This document shows positions 1 through 7,936 of a stretch of 25,089 nucleotides of DNA, piece after piece. The stretch's first letter is position 1; each line of letters starts with the position of its first letter. A program made the position numbers and the translations under genes. The notes beneath the pieces are model-generated. The model ran no database searches. It was not told the origin of the DNA and worked only from the letters and a program-made list of their open reading frames with translations. The stretch spans positions 1-25,089 of the forward strand of contig JAITJB010000315.1 in NCBI GenBank assembly GCA_031279155.1, read 5' to 3'. The stretch comes from Deltaproteobacteria bacterium. Its GTDB lineage: Bacteria > Desulfobacterota > Desulfarculia > Adiutricales > Adiutricaceae.

Positions 1-41
1 TAAGTTGCAGTTTAAAATAAATAAATCTTAATACTAAAATT

Positions 42-1106
42 TTACAAAACGACAACAGCCATCTGGTCGCGTCTAATGTCCACCTGGCCAATGATGGCCG
101 AAGCCGGATCGAAAGAACGTAGAATTTCTACGGCATTGTTAGCCTCTCGGGCCGGCAAACTTACGGCTAAACCGCCAGAGGTTTGGGGATCGTAGATAAT
201 TTCTTCCTGGGCCGGCGAAAGAGAGCTTAGATCCACTCGTCCGGCGAGCTGCGTCCGGTTTCTTTGGCCGCCTGAGGTGGCTAAAAATTCTTCGGCGCAC
301 CTTAGGGCTCCCGGGAGGATGGGTAACGAGTCGTAATCAATGGTAATAGTTAAATTATCACCGGCCATCTCCGAGAGGTGCCCGGCTAAACCAAAGCCGG
401 TTATGTCGGTGGCAGCTGACACCGAAAAATTAGATAGGTTTTCGGCAGCATAGCGGTTAAGGCGGGTCATGGAGGCGCAGGCGGCATCGTACTCGCTAGT
501 TGAAACTTCGCCTACCCGCCTAGCCGAAAGAACTAAGCCCACCCCCAAGGCTTTGGTTAAAATGATAACTTCACCAGGGGAGGCCCCGCTATTTCGCCAG
601 ATGGAGCCGGGGTTAACGATGCCTGTTACGCAAAGGCCGTATTTGGGCTCATGGTCATAGATAGAGTGACCGCCGCAGATCGAGGCCCCGGCTTCTAAAA
701 CCTTTTCGGCCCCGCCGCGTAAAATGAGGCCCAAAACTTTCATGTCCAGGCTCTGGGGAAAGCAGACTAAATTTAAGGCGGTTAAGGGCTTTCCGCCCAT
801 GGCGTAGACGTCCGAGAGGGCGTTAGCGGCGGCCGCCTGACCGAAAATGAAGGGGTCTTCGACCATGGGCGGAAAAAAATCAGCTGTGGAAACAAAGGCC
901 TTCCCCGGGTTAATCTGATAAACGGCGGCGTCGTCGGCGCTGTCGTAGCCAACTAGGAGGTTTTTATCGCGGGACCTCGGCAGATTAACCAGAAGCGAGG
1001 CCAAATCCGATGGGCCTATTTTGGCGCCGCAACCACCGGAGGCGCAATTGGAGAACCAGCCGGCCGGGACGGTCGGCGAATCCGGACCTATCAAAGAACA
1101 CCTCAT
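42..1106 (-). CDS. selD: Selenide, water dikinase (selenophosphate synthetase)
   Basis: SelD makes selenophosphate from selenide and ATP, the selenium donor for SelA. The 354-residue product has the SelD layout. The glycine-rich N-terminal loop SGGCGAKIGP carries Cys26 (equivalent of the essential E. coli Cys17) and Lys29. The ATP-binding segment DSADDAAVY lies near 55-63, then STADFF and a C-terminal DPQTSGGL. The second Cys of the usual GCGCK motif is Ala28 here; in E. coli that Cys is not the essential one. The catalytic position is Cys, so this SelD is not itself a selenoprotein. It follows selB by 11 nt, so the two are surely co-transcribed. The ATG at 1104-1106 has no good ribosome site. 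A TTG four codons in (1092-1094) is preceded by GAGGTG at good distance and may be the true start. Identity is secure, the start less so. Confidence 0.97.
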   Translation of the reverse strand: MRCSLIGPDSPTVPAGWFSNCASGGCGAKIGPSDLASLLVNLPRSRDKNLLVGYDSADDAAVYQINPGKAFVSTADFFPPMVEDPFIFGQAAAANALSDVYAMGGKPLTALNLVCFPQSLDMKVLGLILRGGAEKVLEAGASICGGHSIYDHEPKYGLCVTGIVNPGSIWRNSGASPGEVIILTKALGVGLVLSARRVGEVSTSEYDAACASMTRLNRYAAENLSNFSVSAATDITGFGLAGHLSEMAGDNLTITIDYDSLPILPGALRCAEEFLATSGGQRNRTQLAGRVDLSSLSPAQEEIIYDPQTSGGLAVSLPAREANNAVEILRSFDPASAIIGQVDIRRDQMAVVVL

Positions 1107-1117
1107 TTCTAAGTTTT

Positions 1118-3037
1118 TTAACGGGGAAGTCGCCCGTCGCCGGACTTGTGAGATAAGCCGGCCCGATCGAAGCTATCGAGTAGAGCCAAGGCCACTTTGC
1201 GGGAGGTCTTTAAGGCATCCCTAAAAGGGCCGATCAGAACCGGCCCTCCAGCCGCTAAATCTTTAAAGACTTCAAAGGCCCGCTCGAAATGGCTCTTATG
1301 GACGTGGTAGAGATCGTCAAGGGGTTTTAAGACGCCCTTGCGGACAAGTGATTCGTAAGCCGTCCTTCTGGCCCTAGCTTTTATGGGATCGTCTTCGGGT
1401 AAAACGAAGCTATTGGCTAGAGGTGAAAACCCAAAGTCCAGATAGGCTTTTTCCAAAAGAGCAACGTGGAGATTAGAGACTTCGTCAACTTTAGGCTCAA
1501 AGGAGCGGAGCCTAACAAATCCCCCCTCGCGGACAATGGACTTTTTAGCCGTCAAATGGGCGAAAAAGCCGTCGGCTGCAGGCGCCGGCGCGTTTGGCAA
1601 AAGCTTACTTCTAAGTTCTTCCATAGAGACGCCCGGGCTATAGGGGTTAGCCTTGTGGCGCTGATCGAGTAGGGAAAAAAGCTTTTCGCTTAGTGACTCC
1701 ATTTCTTTGGCGTGGATGTAGACGTCAGATCCTAAAAAGAAAAGCTTACCCTTATCAACTAAAACGTTGGCGTCGCTTCTAGCCCGGACGGGCTCGAGAT
1801 CGGCCCGGAGCATGGTTTCGGTAAATATCTCAAAGCTGCCGGGTTTTTCCCGCACGGCCAGCTCAACCCTCTGAATATGGTCGCCAGTTTCTTTGGCCCG
1901 GAAGAGTTCGGCCACTTCGGGCTTGCGGCGGCGCTTAAGGGGAGCGGCGTCTAAAACCTCGCCGCCGCCTAAGGTTAAGGCTGGCGAGGGCCTTCTTATG
2001 ACAAAGCGATCGCCCTTTCGGGCGACAACGGGCTCAGTTAACCTCAATTGGGCATAGGCTTTTTGGCCGGGGGCTAGATAGTCTTTATCGATTAAAACAA
2101 GTTTAGCGGTTATCTCGCGGGCGGCTAAATGGAGCTTAACTAATCGCCCGCTTTTAACTTGAGTAGCGGTTGAAAAAAAAGATTCCGGCAAAAGCGCTAA
2201 GGTTACGTCCAGCATCATCGAGGGCGTAAGCGAGCCCGGGGTGGCTAAAACGTCGCCTCGCTTAAGATCGTCTTTGGCGAGATTTGAGATATTTAAAGCC
2301 GTTCGCTGGCCAGGATAAGCCGCCGGAACTGTTTGGGAGTGGACTTGGACCTGCCTGATTTTGGCTTCTAAGCCCGAAGGGTAGACGGCGGCTGGACCGC
2401 CGGCGGCGACCGTACCCTCCAAAAGAGAGCCGGTGACCACGGTGCCAAAACCGGTCATGGTAAAGATTCTATCGACCGGGAGCCTGAAGCGGCCTTGGAT
2501 GAGTTTGGCCGTAGAACTTAAGGCGGCTTCCCTTAAGGTTGCGGCTAGTGTATCTAGGCCTTGACCGGTTAAGGCGCTGACCCTAACAATGGGGGTGGGA
2601 GGGGTAAAGGCGTCATTTAAGAGGCTTTTTAGAGAATCTTCAATTAAATCTAGCCACTCGTTATCAGGGGCTAGATCGCATTTAGTTAAGGCTACTACGG
2701 CTCTTTTGACGCCCAGTAGCCTTAAAATATGAAAATGCTCGATGGTTTGGGGCATTATGCCGTCGTCAGCCGCCACGACCAAGAGGGCTAGATCGACAGC
2801 TCCGGACCCGGCCAGCATGTGGCGAACAAAGCGCTCGTGGCCGGGTACGTCAATAATGGAGGCTCTTTCGCCGTCGCCTAAATCGAAGTGGGCAAAGCCG
2901 TTTTCAATGGTTATGCCGCGACGCTTCTCCTCGGCCAGCCGATCGGCGTCGATGCCGGTTAAAGCTAGGACCAAGCTGGTTTTACCATGATCGACATGGC
3001 CGGCAGTACCTATGACGACGTGACGTGACTTGGCCAT
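1118..3037 (-). CDS. selB: Selenocysteine-specific elongation factor SelB
   Basis: SelB is the GTPase that carries Sec-tRNA(Sec) to the ribosome at UGA codons marked by a SECIS hairpin. From the ATG at 3035-3037 the product is about 639 residues, normal for bacterial SelB. G1 is GHVDHGKT (13-20), G3 is DVPGHE (63-68) and G4 is TKCD (118-121). EF-Tu-like beta domains follow, then a long C-terminal part expected to hold the winged helices that bind mRNA. The frame stays open upstream to an ATG at 3112. The inner ATG is preferred because SelB proteins begin just before the G1 loop, GAGG lies directly upstream (though only 2 nt away), and it avoids overlapping the preceding gene, which stops at 3072. 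It ends 11 nt before selD. Confidence 0.97.
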   Translation of the reverse strand: MAKSRHVVIGTAGHVDHGKTSLVLALTGIDADRLAEEKRRGITIENGFAHFDLGDGERASIIDVPGHERFVRHMLAGSGAVDLALLVVAADDGIMPQTIEHFHILRLLGVKRAVVALTKCDLAPDNEWLDLIEDSLKSLLNDAFTPPTPIVRVSALTGQGLDTLAATLREAALSSTAKLIQGRFRLPVDRIFTMTGFGTVVTGSLLEGTVAAGGPAAVYPSGLEAKIRQVQVHSQTVPAAYPGQRTALNISNLAKDDLKRGDVLATPGSLTPSMMLDVTLALLPESFFSTATQVKSGRLVKLHLAAREITAKLVLIDKDYLAPGQKAYAQLRLTEPVVARKGDRFVIRRPSPALTLGGGEVLDAAPLKRRRKPEVAELFRAKETGDHIQRVELAVREKPGSFEIFTETMLRADLEPVRARSDANVLVDKGKLFFLGSDVYIHAKEMESLSEKLFSLLDQRHKANPYSPGVSMEELRSKLLPNAPAPAADGFFAHLTAKKSIVREGGFVRLRSFEPKVDEVSNLHVALLEKAYLDFGFSPLANSFVLPEDDPIKARARRTAYESLVRKGVLKPLDDLYHVHKSHFERAFEVFKDLAAGGPVLIGPFRDALKTSRKVALALLDSFDRAGLSHKSGDGRLPR

Positions 3038-3071
3038 AACCTCAAGGGCGAGTGCAAAACTTGCGGGCGAC

Positions 3072-3362
3072 TCACTGGCGCACGGAAGAAGAGAAAAAAG
3101 TATTGGCCGCAACCGAGGCTTGGCGTTTGACGAAGGACTCTCGGTTGAGATCGTCGATGTTTAAAGCTTGATCAGATTCTGTTGGGTTAGTAGCCAGAAC
3201 CGGCTCAGAACCTTTAGGCGAAACCTTTGTATGATGGGCTGGTTCGACCGGAGGGTTGAACGCGGTTTCGGGTTTTTGGTGAATTGACTTCCAGGTGTAC
3301 CAGACGATGGCCACGAGGAGGATGGCCGCCAAAACACAAATGACAAAAAATAAAACCTGCAT
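3072..3362 (-). CDS. Small single-pass membrane protein of unknown function
   Basis: I do not recognise a family. The 96-residue product starts at the ATG at 3360-3362, preceded by AGGGGA at 8 nt. An ATG 12 codons upstream (3396-3398) is possible but has no visible ribosome site. Residues 3-24 form one strongly hydrophobic helix ending in Tyr-Thr-Trp-Lys. A polar, Pro/Ser/Thr/Asn-rich tail of about 70 residues without Cys follows, as in a signal-anchor protein with a disordered tail. It sits between tRNA-Sec and selB, 34 nt before the selB start and on the same strand, so it is likely in the selenocysteine operon. A role in selenium metabolism is suggested only by position. Confidence 0.6.
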   Translation of the reverse strand: MQVLFFVICVLAAILLVAIVWYTWKSIHQKPETAFNPPVEPAHHTKVSPKGSEPVLATNPTESDQALNIDDLNRESFVKRQASVAANTFFSSSVRQ

Positions 3363-3445
3363 GATGGAATTCCCCTGGCGATTATCGCTTTTGAACAAAA
3401 AGGCCGGCTAAAAACTTGTCGGGACAGCCAAGTTTTTTAGGGCCT

Positions 3446-3542
3446 TGGCGGGAATATGTGGGAATCGAACCCACCTAGGCGGGGATTAGCCGCCAGCACT
3501 GGTTTTGAAGACCAGGGGGCACACCAGAACCCATATATTCCC
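3446..3542 (-). tRNA. selC: tRNA-Sec (anticodon UCA)
   Basis: A selenocysteine tRNA on the minus strand. The acceptor stem is 8 bp (GGGAATAT with ATATTCCC), one longer than canonical tRNAs as expected for tRNA-Sec. The anticodon loop CTTCAAA on stem CTGGT/ACCAG places TCA at 3506-3508. The variable arm is long, with a GGCGG/CCGCC stem, and the T arm is GTGGG-TTCGATT-CCCAC. Discriminator G and an encoded CCA follow at 3446-3449. With selB and selD downstream and selA inside the fusion gene at 11221, the complete bacterial Sec pathway lies in this window. Confidence 0.98.
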
Positions 3543-3574
3543 GTAATCGATTTTAGAAAAAAGCAACATAACTA

Positions 3575-3604
3575 ATGATAACAAATCCTAGCGGCTTTAG
3601 GCAA
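3575..3604 (-). promoter_or_regulatory. Possible sigma-70 promoter for tRNA-Sec
   Basis: Minus-strand TTGCCT (3599-3604) and TATCAT (3575-3580) are separated by 18 nt. The -10 lies about 32 nt before the mature tRNA 5' end. Right place and orientation, average match to consensus. Confidence 0.4.
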
Positions 3605-3651
3605 ATTCTACATTTTTCTTTAGGCCAAATAAACAAGGTCAAAAAGGCAAA

Positions 3652-3686
3652 AGGCGGCGGCCCCGGCTTTTGGGGAACCGCCGCCT
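3652..3686 (-). terminator. Hairpin terminator of the hycB3-hydA2 unit
   Basis: A strong GC stem pairs 3652-3660 (AGGCGGCGG on the plus strand) with 3678-3686. The CCCC and GGGG of the loop extend it. In the minus direction it is followed by TTTT and, after GCC, TTTTT; the plus direction also gives AAAAAA/T-type flanks. It begins 22 nt after the hydA2 stop and insulates the hydrogenase genes from tRNA-Sec. Confidence 0.75.
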
Positions 3687-3708
3687 AAAAAAGTAAGGCC
3701 TGAAAATT

Positions 3709-5088
3709 TTAATGGGCCTTTTTCTTGTCCCCACAATAGGTGGTGTGGAGAAGTTTGTGGCTTAAGTGGCCTAAGGGTTTTTCCAAGTAGTCCTTATAGA
3801 GAGCGACCACTGAGGGGTTCTCATGGGACTTACGAATTGGGAGCTCTTTGTCGTGGAAGTAGGTGGCCGAAATGCGGGCTTTATAGGCGTCCTCAAAATC
3901 GGTCTCAACAAGGAGCTTGGGCTGACCGCCGCCGGTTACGCAGCCAACCGGGCAGGTCATGACCTCAACGAAGTGGAGATCGAGTTTGCCTTCGGCTAAA
4001 AGCTCCATGACGGGTTTGACGTTTTTAAGGCCGGTAACGACCCCGACTTTGATAGTTAAATCGCCGACTTGGATGTCAGCCGTGCGGAAGCCGTCAATGC
4101 CTCGGACAGCAGTAATGTCAACAGCCGGGATGGTTTTACCGGTAATAAGCTCATAGCCGGTACGTAGGGCCGCTTCCATAACGCCGCCGGTTACGCCAAA
4201 GATTTCAGCCGCGCCTGAGTAGTCGCCCATGGGCAGATCAAATTTTTCGTCTTTTAGAGACAAGAAATCAATGCCCGCGTCCTTAAGTAGCCAGACTAGC
4301 TCGCGAGTGGTCAAGACCACGTCGACATCGCGCTTACCGCTATCGACCATTTCCGGACGGCTGGACTCAAACTGCTTGGCCGTGCAGGGCATAATGGAGA
4401 CGCTGTAGATTTTTTCGATGGGGACTTTATCGAGCTTGGCCTCGTAGGTCTTAAACAGCGCGCCTTCCATCTGCTGAGGGCTTTTACAGGTAGATAAGTG
4501 CTTGCGCAATTGGGGATAGTTGAGCTCAAGATAGCGGACCCAAGCCGGGCAGCACGAGGTAAACATGGGCAAAACGCCCTTGTTGGTGACCCGGTGAATG
4601 AGCTCGCTGCCCTCTTCCATGATGGTTACGTCAGCCGCGAAGTTGGTGTCAAAAACCCGGTCAAAGCCTAGCTTACGAAGGCCGGCGGCCAGGCGACCAG
4701 CGGCCAGTTCGCCTAAGGGGGCGCCGAAGTCTTCGGCGATGGCGGCCCTTACGGCCGGGGCGCTCTGGACCATGGTGTAGACGTTGGGATCGGCTAGGGC
4801 CCTTTTAACTTCTTGGATGTGAGAGACGTTATAGGCGGCAAAAAGGGGCTCGACTACGGTATCAGGTAGATCGCGAGCTTTGCGGACTTCTTGGTAAGCG
4901 GCGAGTCCGTGTTCGGCCACGGAGACGTAAGACTTACACTTTTGCACGCACTGGCCGCACATGACGCACTTTTCCTCGTTAACCTTTTGGGCCTGATGGG
5001 GCAAGCCCTCAATGGCGAGATTCGGACAGATCCTCGTGCACTCCTGACAGCCTGTGCAGATATTCTGGTCTATGGCGATGACGGTCAT
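3709..5088 (-). CDS. hydA2: [FeFe] hydrogenase catalytic subunit, HDCR/HydA2 type
   Basis: Catalyses reversible H2 oxidation at an H-cluster in the cytoplasm. The N-terminal ferredoxin domain has two [4Fe-4S] motifs, Cys11/14/17/21 and Cys41/44/47/51. All three H-cluster signatures are present: L1 TSCCPAW (Cys179, Cys180), L2 MPCTAKQFE (Cys235) and L3 EVMTCPVGCVTGGGQP (Cys379, Cys383). The downstream small-subunit-like segment with KSHENPSV is also there. At 459 residues it matches the short, two-cluster HydA2 of HDCR complexes rather than long NADH-linked hydrogenases. Its start overlaps the hycB3 stop in ATGA, and a good GGAG site precedes it, so translation is coupled. HDCR assignment rests on the nearby fdhF and hycB genes; an FDH-linked H2-evolving complex is the close alternative. 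The maturases HydEFG are not in the window. Confidence 0.93.
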   Translation of the reverse strand: MTVIAIDQNICTGCQECTRICPNLAIEGLPHQAQKVNEEKCVMCGQCVQKCKSYVSVAEHGLAAYQEVRKARDLPDTVVEPLFAAYNVSHIQEVKRALADPNVYTMVQSAPAVRAAIAEDFGAPLGELAAGRLAAGLRKLGFDRVFDTNFAADVTIMEEGSELIHRVTNKGVLPMFTSCCPAWVRYLELNYPQLRKHLSTCKSPQQMEGALFKTYEAKLDKVPIEKIYSVSIMPCTAKQFESSRPEMVDSGKRDVDVVLTTRELVWLLKDAGIDFLSLKDEKFDLPMGDYSGAAEIFGVTGGVMEAALRTGYELITGKTIPAVDITAVRGIDGFRTADIQVGDLTIKVGVVTGLKNVKPVMELLAEGKLDLHFVEVMTCPVGCVTGGGQPKLLVETDFEDAYKARISATYFHDKELPIRKSHENPSVVALYKDYLEKPLGHLSHKLLHTTYCGDKKKAH

Positions 5089-5669
5089 TTCAAGGATCTC
5101 CTTTCAGGGGCGCCGGCGTTGACCACGGCCAAAGCTTCGGCGGCAGCGATGTTCTTGGCCTTGCGGCTTTCCTCAACATCGTTAAGGGAAAGGGCCTTGT
5201 TGGGACAAGCACGGACGCAGGCAGGACCCTCGCTTTCGGTATAGCATAGGTCGCACTTGGAGGCCGCGACTTTGCCTTCACCAGAGCCAGGCTGGGCGAC
5301 GGGTTTGCCGTTGGCGTAAAAGGGTAAAAGCGTGACCGCACCGAAGGGACAGGCCACTACACAGTCTTTACAGCCAATGCACTTGGCTTCATCGACGATG
5401 ATCTGTTGGCCGACCTTGGCGATAGCTTGCTGCTTGCAGACTGCCCGGCAGGGGGAGTTCTCGCAATGCTTGCACTGGACGGGCATGCTGGCCGTGGGAA
5501 TCACGGTCACGTAGAGCTTGGGGGTGACCGGCACCGTCACGGTGCCGACGGTTTTGCCGACCTTGTTGCTGCGAACGTTGTGAACTTGGAAACAGGCTAG
5601 CTCACAAGCCTTACAACCGGTGCACTTTGTGGTGTCCGTTGTCACGAACAACCCGAATTCATTGGCCAT
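5085..5669 (-). CDS. hycB3: Four-cluster ferredoxin-like electron transfer subunit (HycB3/HydN-like)
   Basis: A 194-residue polyferredoxin that should wire the hydrogenase to the formate dehydrogenase. Sixteen cysteines form four [4Fe-4S] sites: CTGCKACELAC (from 16), CKHCENSPCRAVC (from 66), CIGCKDCVVAC (from 97) and CDLCYTESEGPACVRAC (from 139). This is the HycB/HydN/DmsB pattern, without Tat signal or membrane segment, so cytoplasmic. The ATG at 5667-5669 is chosen because AGGAG lies 8 nt upstream and the family starts close to the first cluster; a farther ATG at 5706-5708 has no such site. It overlaps hydA2 by 4 nt. In HDCR two such proteins link catalytic subunits, matching the second copy at 10273. 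Confidence 0.9.
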   Translation of the reverse strand: MANEFGLFVTTDTTKCTGCKACELACFQVHNVRSNKVGKTVGTVTVPVTPKLYVTVIPTASMPVQCKHCENSPCRAVCKQQAIAKVGQQIIVDEAKCIGCKDCVVACPFGAVTLLPFYANGKPVAQPGSGEGKVAASKCDLCYTESEGPACVRACPNKALSLNDVEESRKAKNIAAAEALAVVNAGAPERRSLK

Positions 5670-5855
5670 ACAAAAGACTCCTATGCGGCAAGCCGCCGTC
5701 GGCGACAAGAAGCCCTGACCAAGGGACCTCCTCGAAGACTCGACCGAATAAAGCCTGCTTGTTTTCAGAAATTTGGGTGACGAACTATCTTGTATTTAGC
5801 CTTTTGAGCTGTCTCCCTTATCAAGGAAAGCAGGTAGTGAAGCTGGATGTCAAAA

Positions 5856-5885
5856 AAGATAACACAAGGACGGCCATCATGTCAA
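5856..5885 (-). promoter_or_regulatory. Possible sigma-70 promoter for hycB3-hydA2
   Basis: Minus-strand TTGACA (5880-5885, perfect -35) and TATCTT (5856-5861) are separated by 18 nt. They lie about 190 nt upstream of the hycB3 start. The long leader and imperfect -10 make it tentative. Confidence 0.35.
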
Positions 5886-5923
5886 TTATTTATTTTAACC
5901 AGTTTGGTGACAGATGTAAAATG

Positions 5924-5939
5924 GTCAAAAATTTTTGAC
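5924..5939. promoter_or_regulatory. Perfect 16-bp palindrome, candidate operator
   Basis: GTCAAAAATTTTTGAC is its own reverse complement. It lies in the roughly 800-bp divergent region between hycB3 (minus) and yedE (plus). GTCAAAAA recurs nearby at about 5850 and 5959 in the same orientation. A dimeric regulator site is possible, but AT-rich DNA makes such palindromes fairly easily. The rest of 5670-6467 outside the listed elements is AT-rich; I see no gene in it. Confidence 0.4.
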
Positions 5940-6320
5940 ATAAAATAGTGTGCTAGGAGTCAAAAAAATAGCTGCCTGATAATTTTGCCCAAAAATGCGA
6001 AAAATCGCTCTCGCCTTATAGTTTATTGACATAGCCCTAGAGCTAAGGGTTATGGTCAGGCTCTTTTAAGCCGCTTTATTAGGGTTTACCAATCTTTCCT
6101 CTTGAATAATCTAATCCACCTGACTATGATAAATGGATATTTTTCTTTACCCAAAAAAACGAATCCCTATTTTCCCCAGGGTCTTGGTCATGAGGGCTTA
6201 ATTTTTCGGCCAAATGTCGCTCGCGCTTTAAGCGCCTAATGGGGCATAAAAGAGTTTTATCTAGTTTTTAGAGGTCTTTAGCCGAAATATTTATTGGCAT
6301 TTCTTTATGGGTTTTTGCCC

Positions 6321-6375
6321 CATGATTAAGGCATGATTAAGACATGATCAAGACCTGATCAAGACCTGATCAAGA
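6321..6375 (+). repeat. Five tandem 11-bp repeats upstream of yedE
   Basis: Five head-to-tail 11-mers at 6321, 6332, 6343, 6354 and 6365. The sequences run CATGATTAAGG, CATGATTAAGA, CATGATCAAGA, then CCTGATCAAGA twice. The 11-bp period is close to one helical turn, so a bound protein would line up on one DNA face. They end about 93 bp before the yedE start and may overlap its -35 region. Confidence 0.85.
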
Positions 6376-6393
6376 CTTAAGTTTTGCTATCTT
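6365..6393 (+). promoter_or_regulatory. Possible promoter for yedE-yedF-fdhF
   Basis: TATCTT at 6388-6393 with a TG one base upstream resembles an extended -10 element. The -35 position 17 nt upstream falls on the last 11-bp repeat (CCTGAT, poor match), as in activator-dependent promoters. Weak on sequence alone. Confidence 0.25.
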
Positions 6394-6467
6394 TTGTCAC
6401 TAGTTCTGGATTTAGGGATCTAGAACTTATGTGGTTTTGTTAACCCCAAACACCGAAAGGAGAGTAA

Positions 6468-7562
6468 ATGAAGAACCCTTTCTCAACTACTGGAGGAATC
6501 ATCGCAGCCGGCGTGGTCATCGGACTAGGCGCTGCCATCCTCCAGAAACTCGGCAATCCAGGCAACATGGGTATCTGTGTGGCCTGCTTCGGTCGTGACG
6601 TCGTCGGCGCCGTTGGGCTCCACCGGGCCGACACGGTTCAATACGCCCGACCGGAGATCTTTGCCTTGGTTATCGGGGCTTTCGTAGCCGCTATCTCGTC
6701 GGGGGAATTTAAGCCCAGGTCAGGAGCTAGCCCGGTAGCTCGCTTTTTCCTCGGGGCGGCGGTAGCGGTAGGGGCCCTAATTTTCTTAGGTTGCCCTTGG
6801 CGAGCCCTTCTACGCTTAGCTGGCGGCGACTTAAACGCCATCGCCGGTATTTTGGGGCTGGTCGTAGGCGTAGTCATCGCCTCGCGTTTTAACAAAAACA
6901 AATTCACCTTAGGCGCGGCCAAACCCTCCAACGCCATCTTAGGGTTGGGATTTGTGCTCTTTATGGTCGCCCTTTTAATCATCCGCCTGGCCTATCCGCC
7001 CATCGCGGGAGAAGCCAAAAACGATCTGCTTTTCTATTCAATAAGTGGCCCCGGTAGCCTTCACGCCCCGCTATGGGCCTCGCTACTTATAGCCCTGGTC
7101 ATTGGCTTTGTTGGTCAAAGGAGCCGCTTTTGCTCCATTGGCGCCTTTCAAGATGTGCTTCTCTTTAAGAGCTGGCACCTTTTCCTAGGGGTGGTAGCCT
7201 TCGTGGTCGCAGCCTTCGCCGCTAATCTCGCTTTCGGCCAATTCCATTTAGGTATCGATGGTCAGCCCATTGCCCATAAGCTCCAACTCTGGAACTTTAT
7301 GGGTTTAGTTGTTGTGGGCTTGGGATCGGCCTTGGGCGGCGGTTGTCCTGGACGGCAGCTCTTTTTGGCCGGCGAGGGCGACGGAGACGCGGCCGTCTTC
7401 GTATTAGGCCTTCTGGCCGGTCTGGCCATGGCCCACAACTGGCAGTTAGCGTCAAGCCCTGCCGGCTTAGGCGCCCATGGCGCGACTGCGGGCATACTCA
7501 GCGTGGTGGTCATTTTGGTCATCGGTCTAGCCGGCCTTAAAAAGTCGCCCGCCGTCGCCTAA
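6468..7562 (+). CDS. yedE: YedE/FdhT-type selenium-metabolism membrane transporter
   Basis: A polytopic inner-membrane protein of 364 residues with about nine or ten hydrophobic helices, matching the YeeE/YedE subgroup linked to selenium metabolism (also FdhT). It is the probable entry route for a selenium species. Typical marks are NMGICVACF with RD following (Cys37, Cys40) and HRADTVQY. Two pseudo-repeated pore motifs follow: LGCPWRALLRLAGGD (Cys109) and GGGCPGRQLFLAGEGD (Cys293). Then come QRSRFC (Cys222), FGQFHLG and HNWQLASSPAG. The start ATG has a strong AAAGGAGAG site 4 nt upstream. yedF follows after 19 nt and fdhF after that, as in the fdhT/fdhU genes that support formate dehydrogenase in Campylobacter. 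The substrate is inferred from family and context. Confidence 0.88.
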   Translation: MKNPFSTTGGIIAAGVVIGLGAAILQKLGNPGNMGICVACFGRDVVGAVGLHRADTVQYARPEIFALVIGAFVAAISSGEFKPRSGASPVARFFLGAAVAVGALIFLGCPWRALLRLAGGDLNAIAGILGLVVGVVIASRFNKNKFTLGAAKPSNAILGLGFVLFMVALLIIRLAYPPIAGEAKNDLLFYSISGPGSLHAPLWASLLIALVIGFVGQRSRFCSIGAFQDVLLFKSWHLFLGVVAFVVAAFAANLAFGQFHLGIDGQPIAHKLQLWNFMGLVVVGLGSALGGGCPGRQLFLAGEGDGDAAVFVLGLLAGLAMAHNWQLASSPAGLGAHGATAGILSVVVILVIGLAGLKKSPAVA

Positions 7563-7581
7563 AGTTAGCTTAGGCTAAAAG

Positions 7582-7794
7582 ATGAGCCGGGAAGTAGACG
7601 CTAGGGGCCTATCATGCCCTCAACCAATTGTTCTAGCATTTCATGCCCTGGCGGAAGAGCCAGGACCTGTTACCATAATCGTTGACACTCAATCAGCGGT
7701 CGAGAGCCTCAAAAGGCTACTTAGCCGCGAAAAACGCACTGTGGAGATCATAGAAACCATGGAGACAACGGTTTTCAGAATCGGCCCTAGGTGA
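7582..7794 (+). CDS. yedF: TusA/YedF (FdhU-like) Se/S carrier protein
   Basis: A 70-residue TusA-fold protein with the signature DARGLSCPQP near the N-terminus, where Cys12 would carry a persulfide or selenide. Paired yedE-yedF genes occur widely with selenium pathways, and the homologue FdhU supports FDH selenium supply in Campylobacter. Here it sits between the transporter and fdhF. It lacks the C-terminal DsrE-like domain of the longer YedF proteins. The ribosome site is weak (AGG, 9 nt upstream), so translation may depend on coupling to yedE. The stop is TGA, followed 10 nt later by a perfect GC hairpin, and the frame stays open afterwards. Confidence 0.85.
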   Translation: MSREVDARGLSCPQPIVLAFHALAEEPGPVTIIVDTQSAVESLKRLLSREKRTVEIIETMETTVFRIGPR

Positions 7795-7804
7795 GGCCGA
7801 ACGC

Positions 7805-7821
7805 GGGCCGATGGTCGGCCC
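7805..7821 (+). other. Perfect GC-rich hairpin just after the yedF UGA
   Basis: GGGCCGA (7805-7811), loop TGG, TCGGCCC (7815-7821). No T-run follows, so it is not a standard terminator. Spacing and shape resemble a bacterial SECIS element, but a transcript-processing or attenuation role is equally possible. Confidence 0.5.
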
Positions 7822-7936
7822 CAAAAGACGTTCCGGGCGATTTTATCGCTGGCTAAGGAACTTTATCATACCCCAGGGTTCAGCCATTCACCGGAAAACG
7901 AGCGGCAATTTCGTAAGCTCTTAATCCGGTTTTCCC

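Noticed and set aside
5627..5938. Plus-strand 103-codon open frame over the hycB3 start
   Set aside because: It is antisense to the N-terminus of hycB3, lacks a ribosome site, and has no domain-like pattern.
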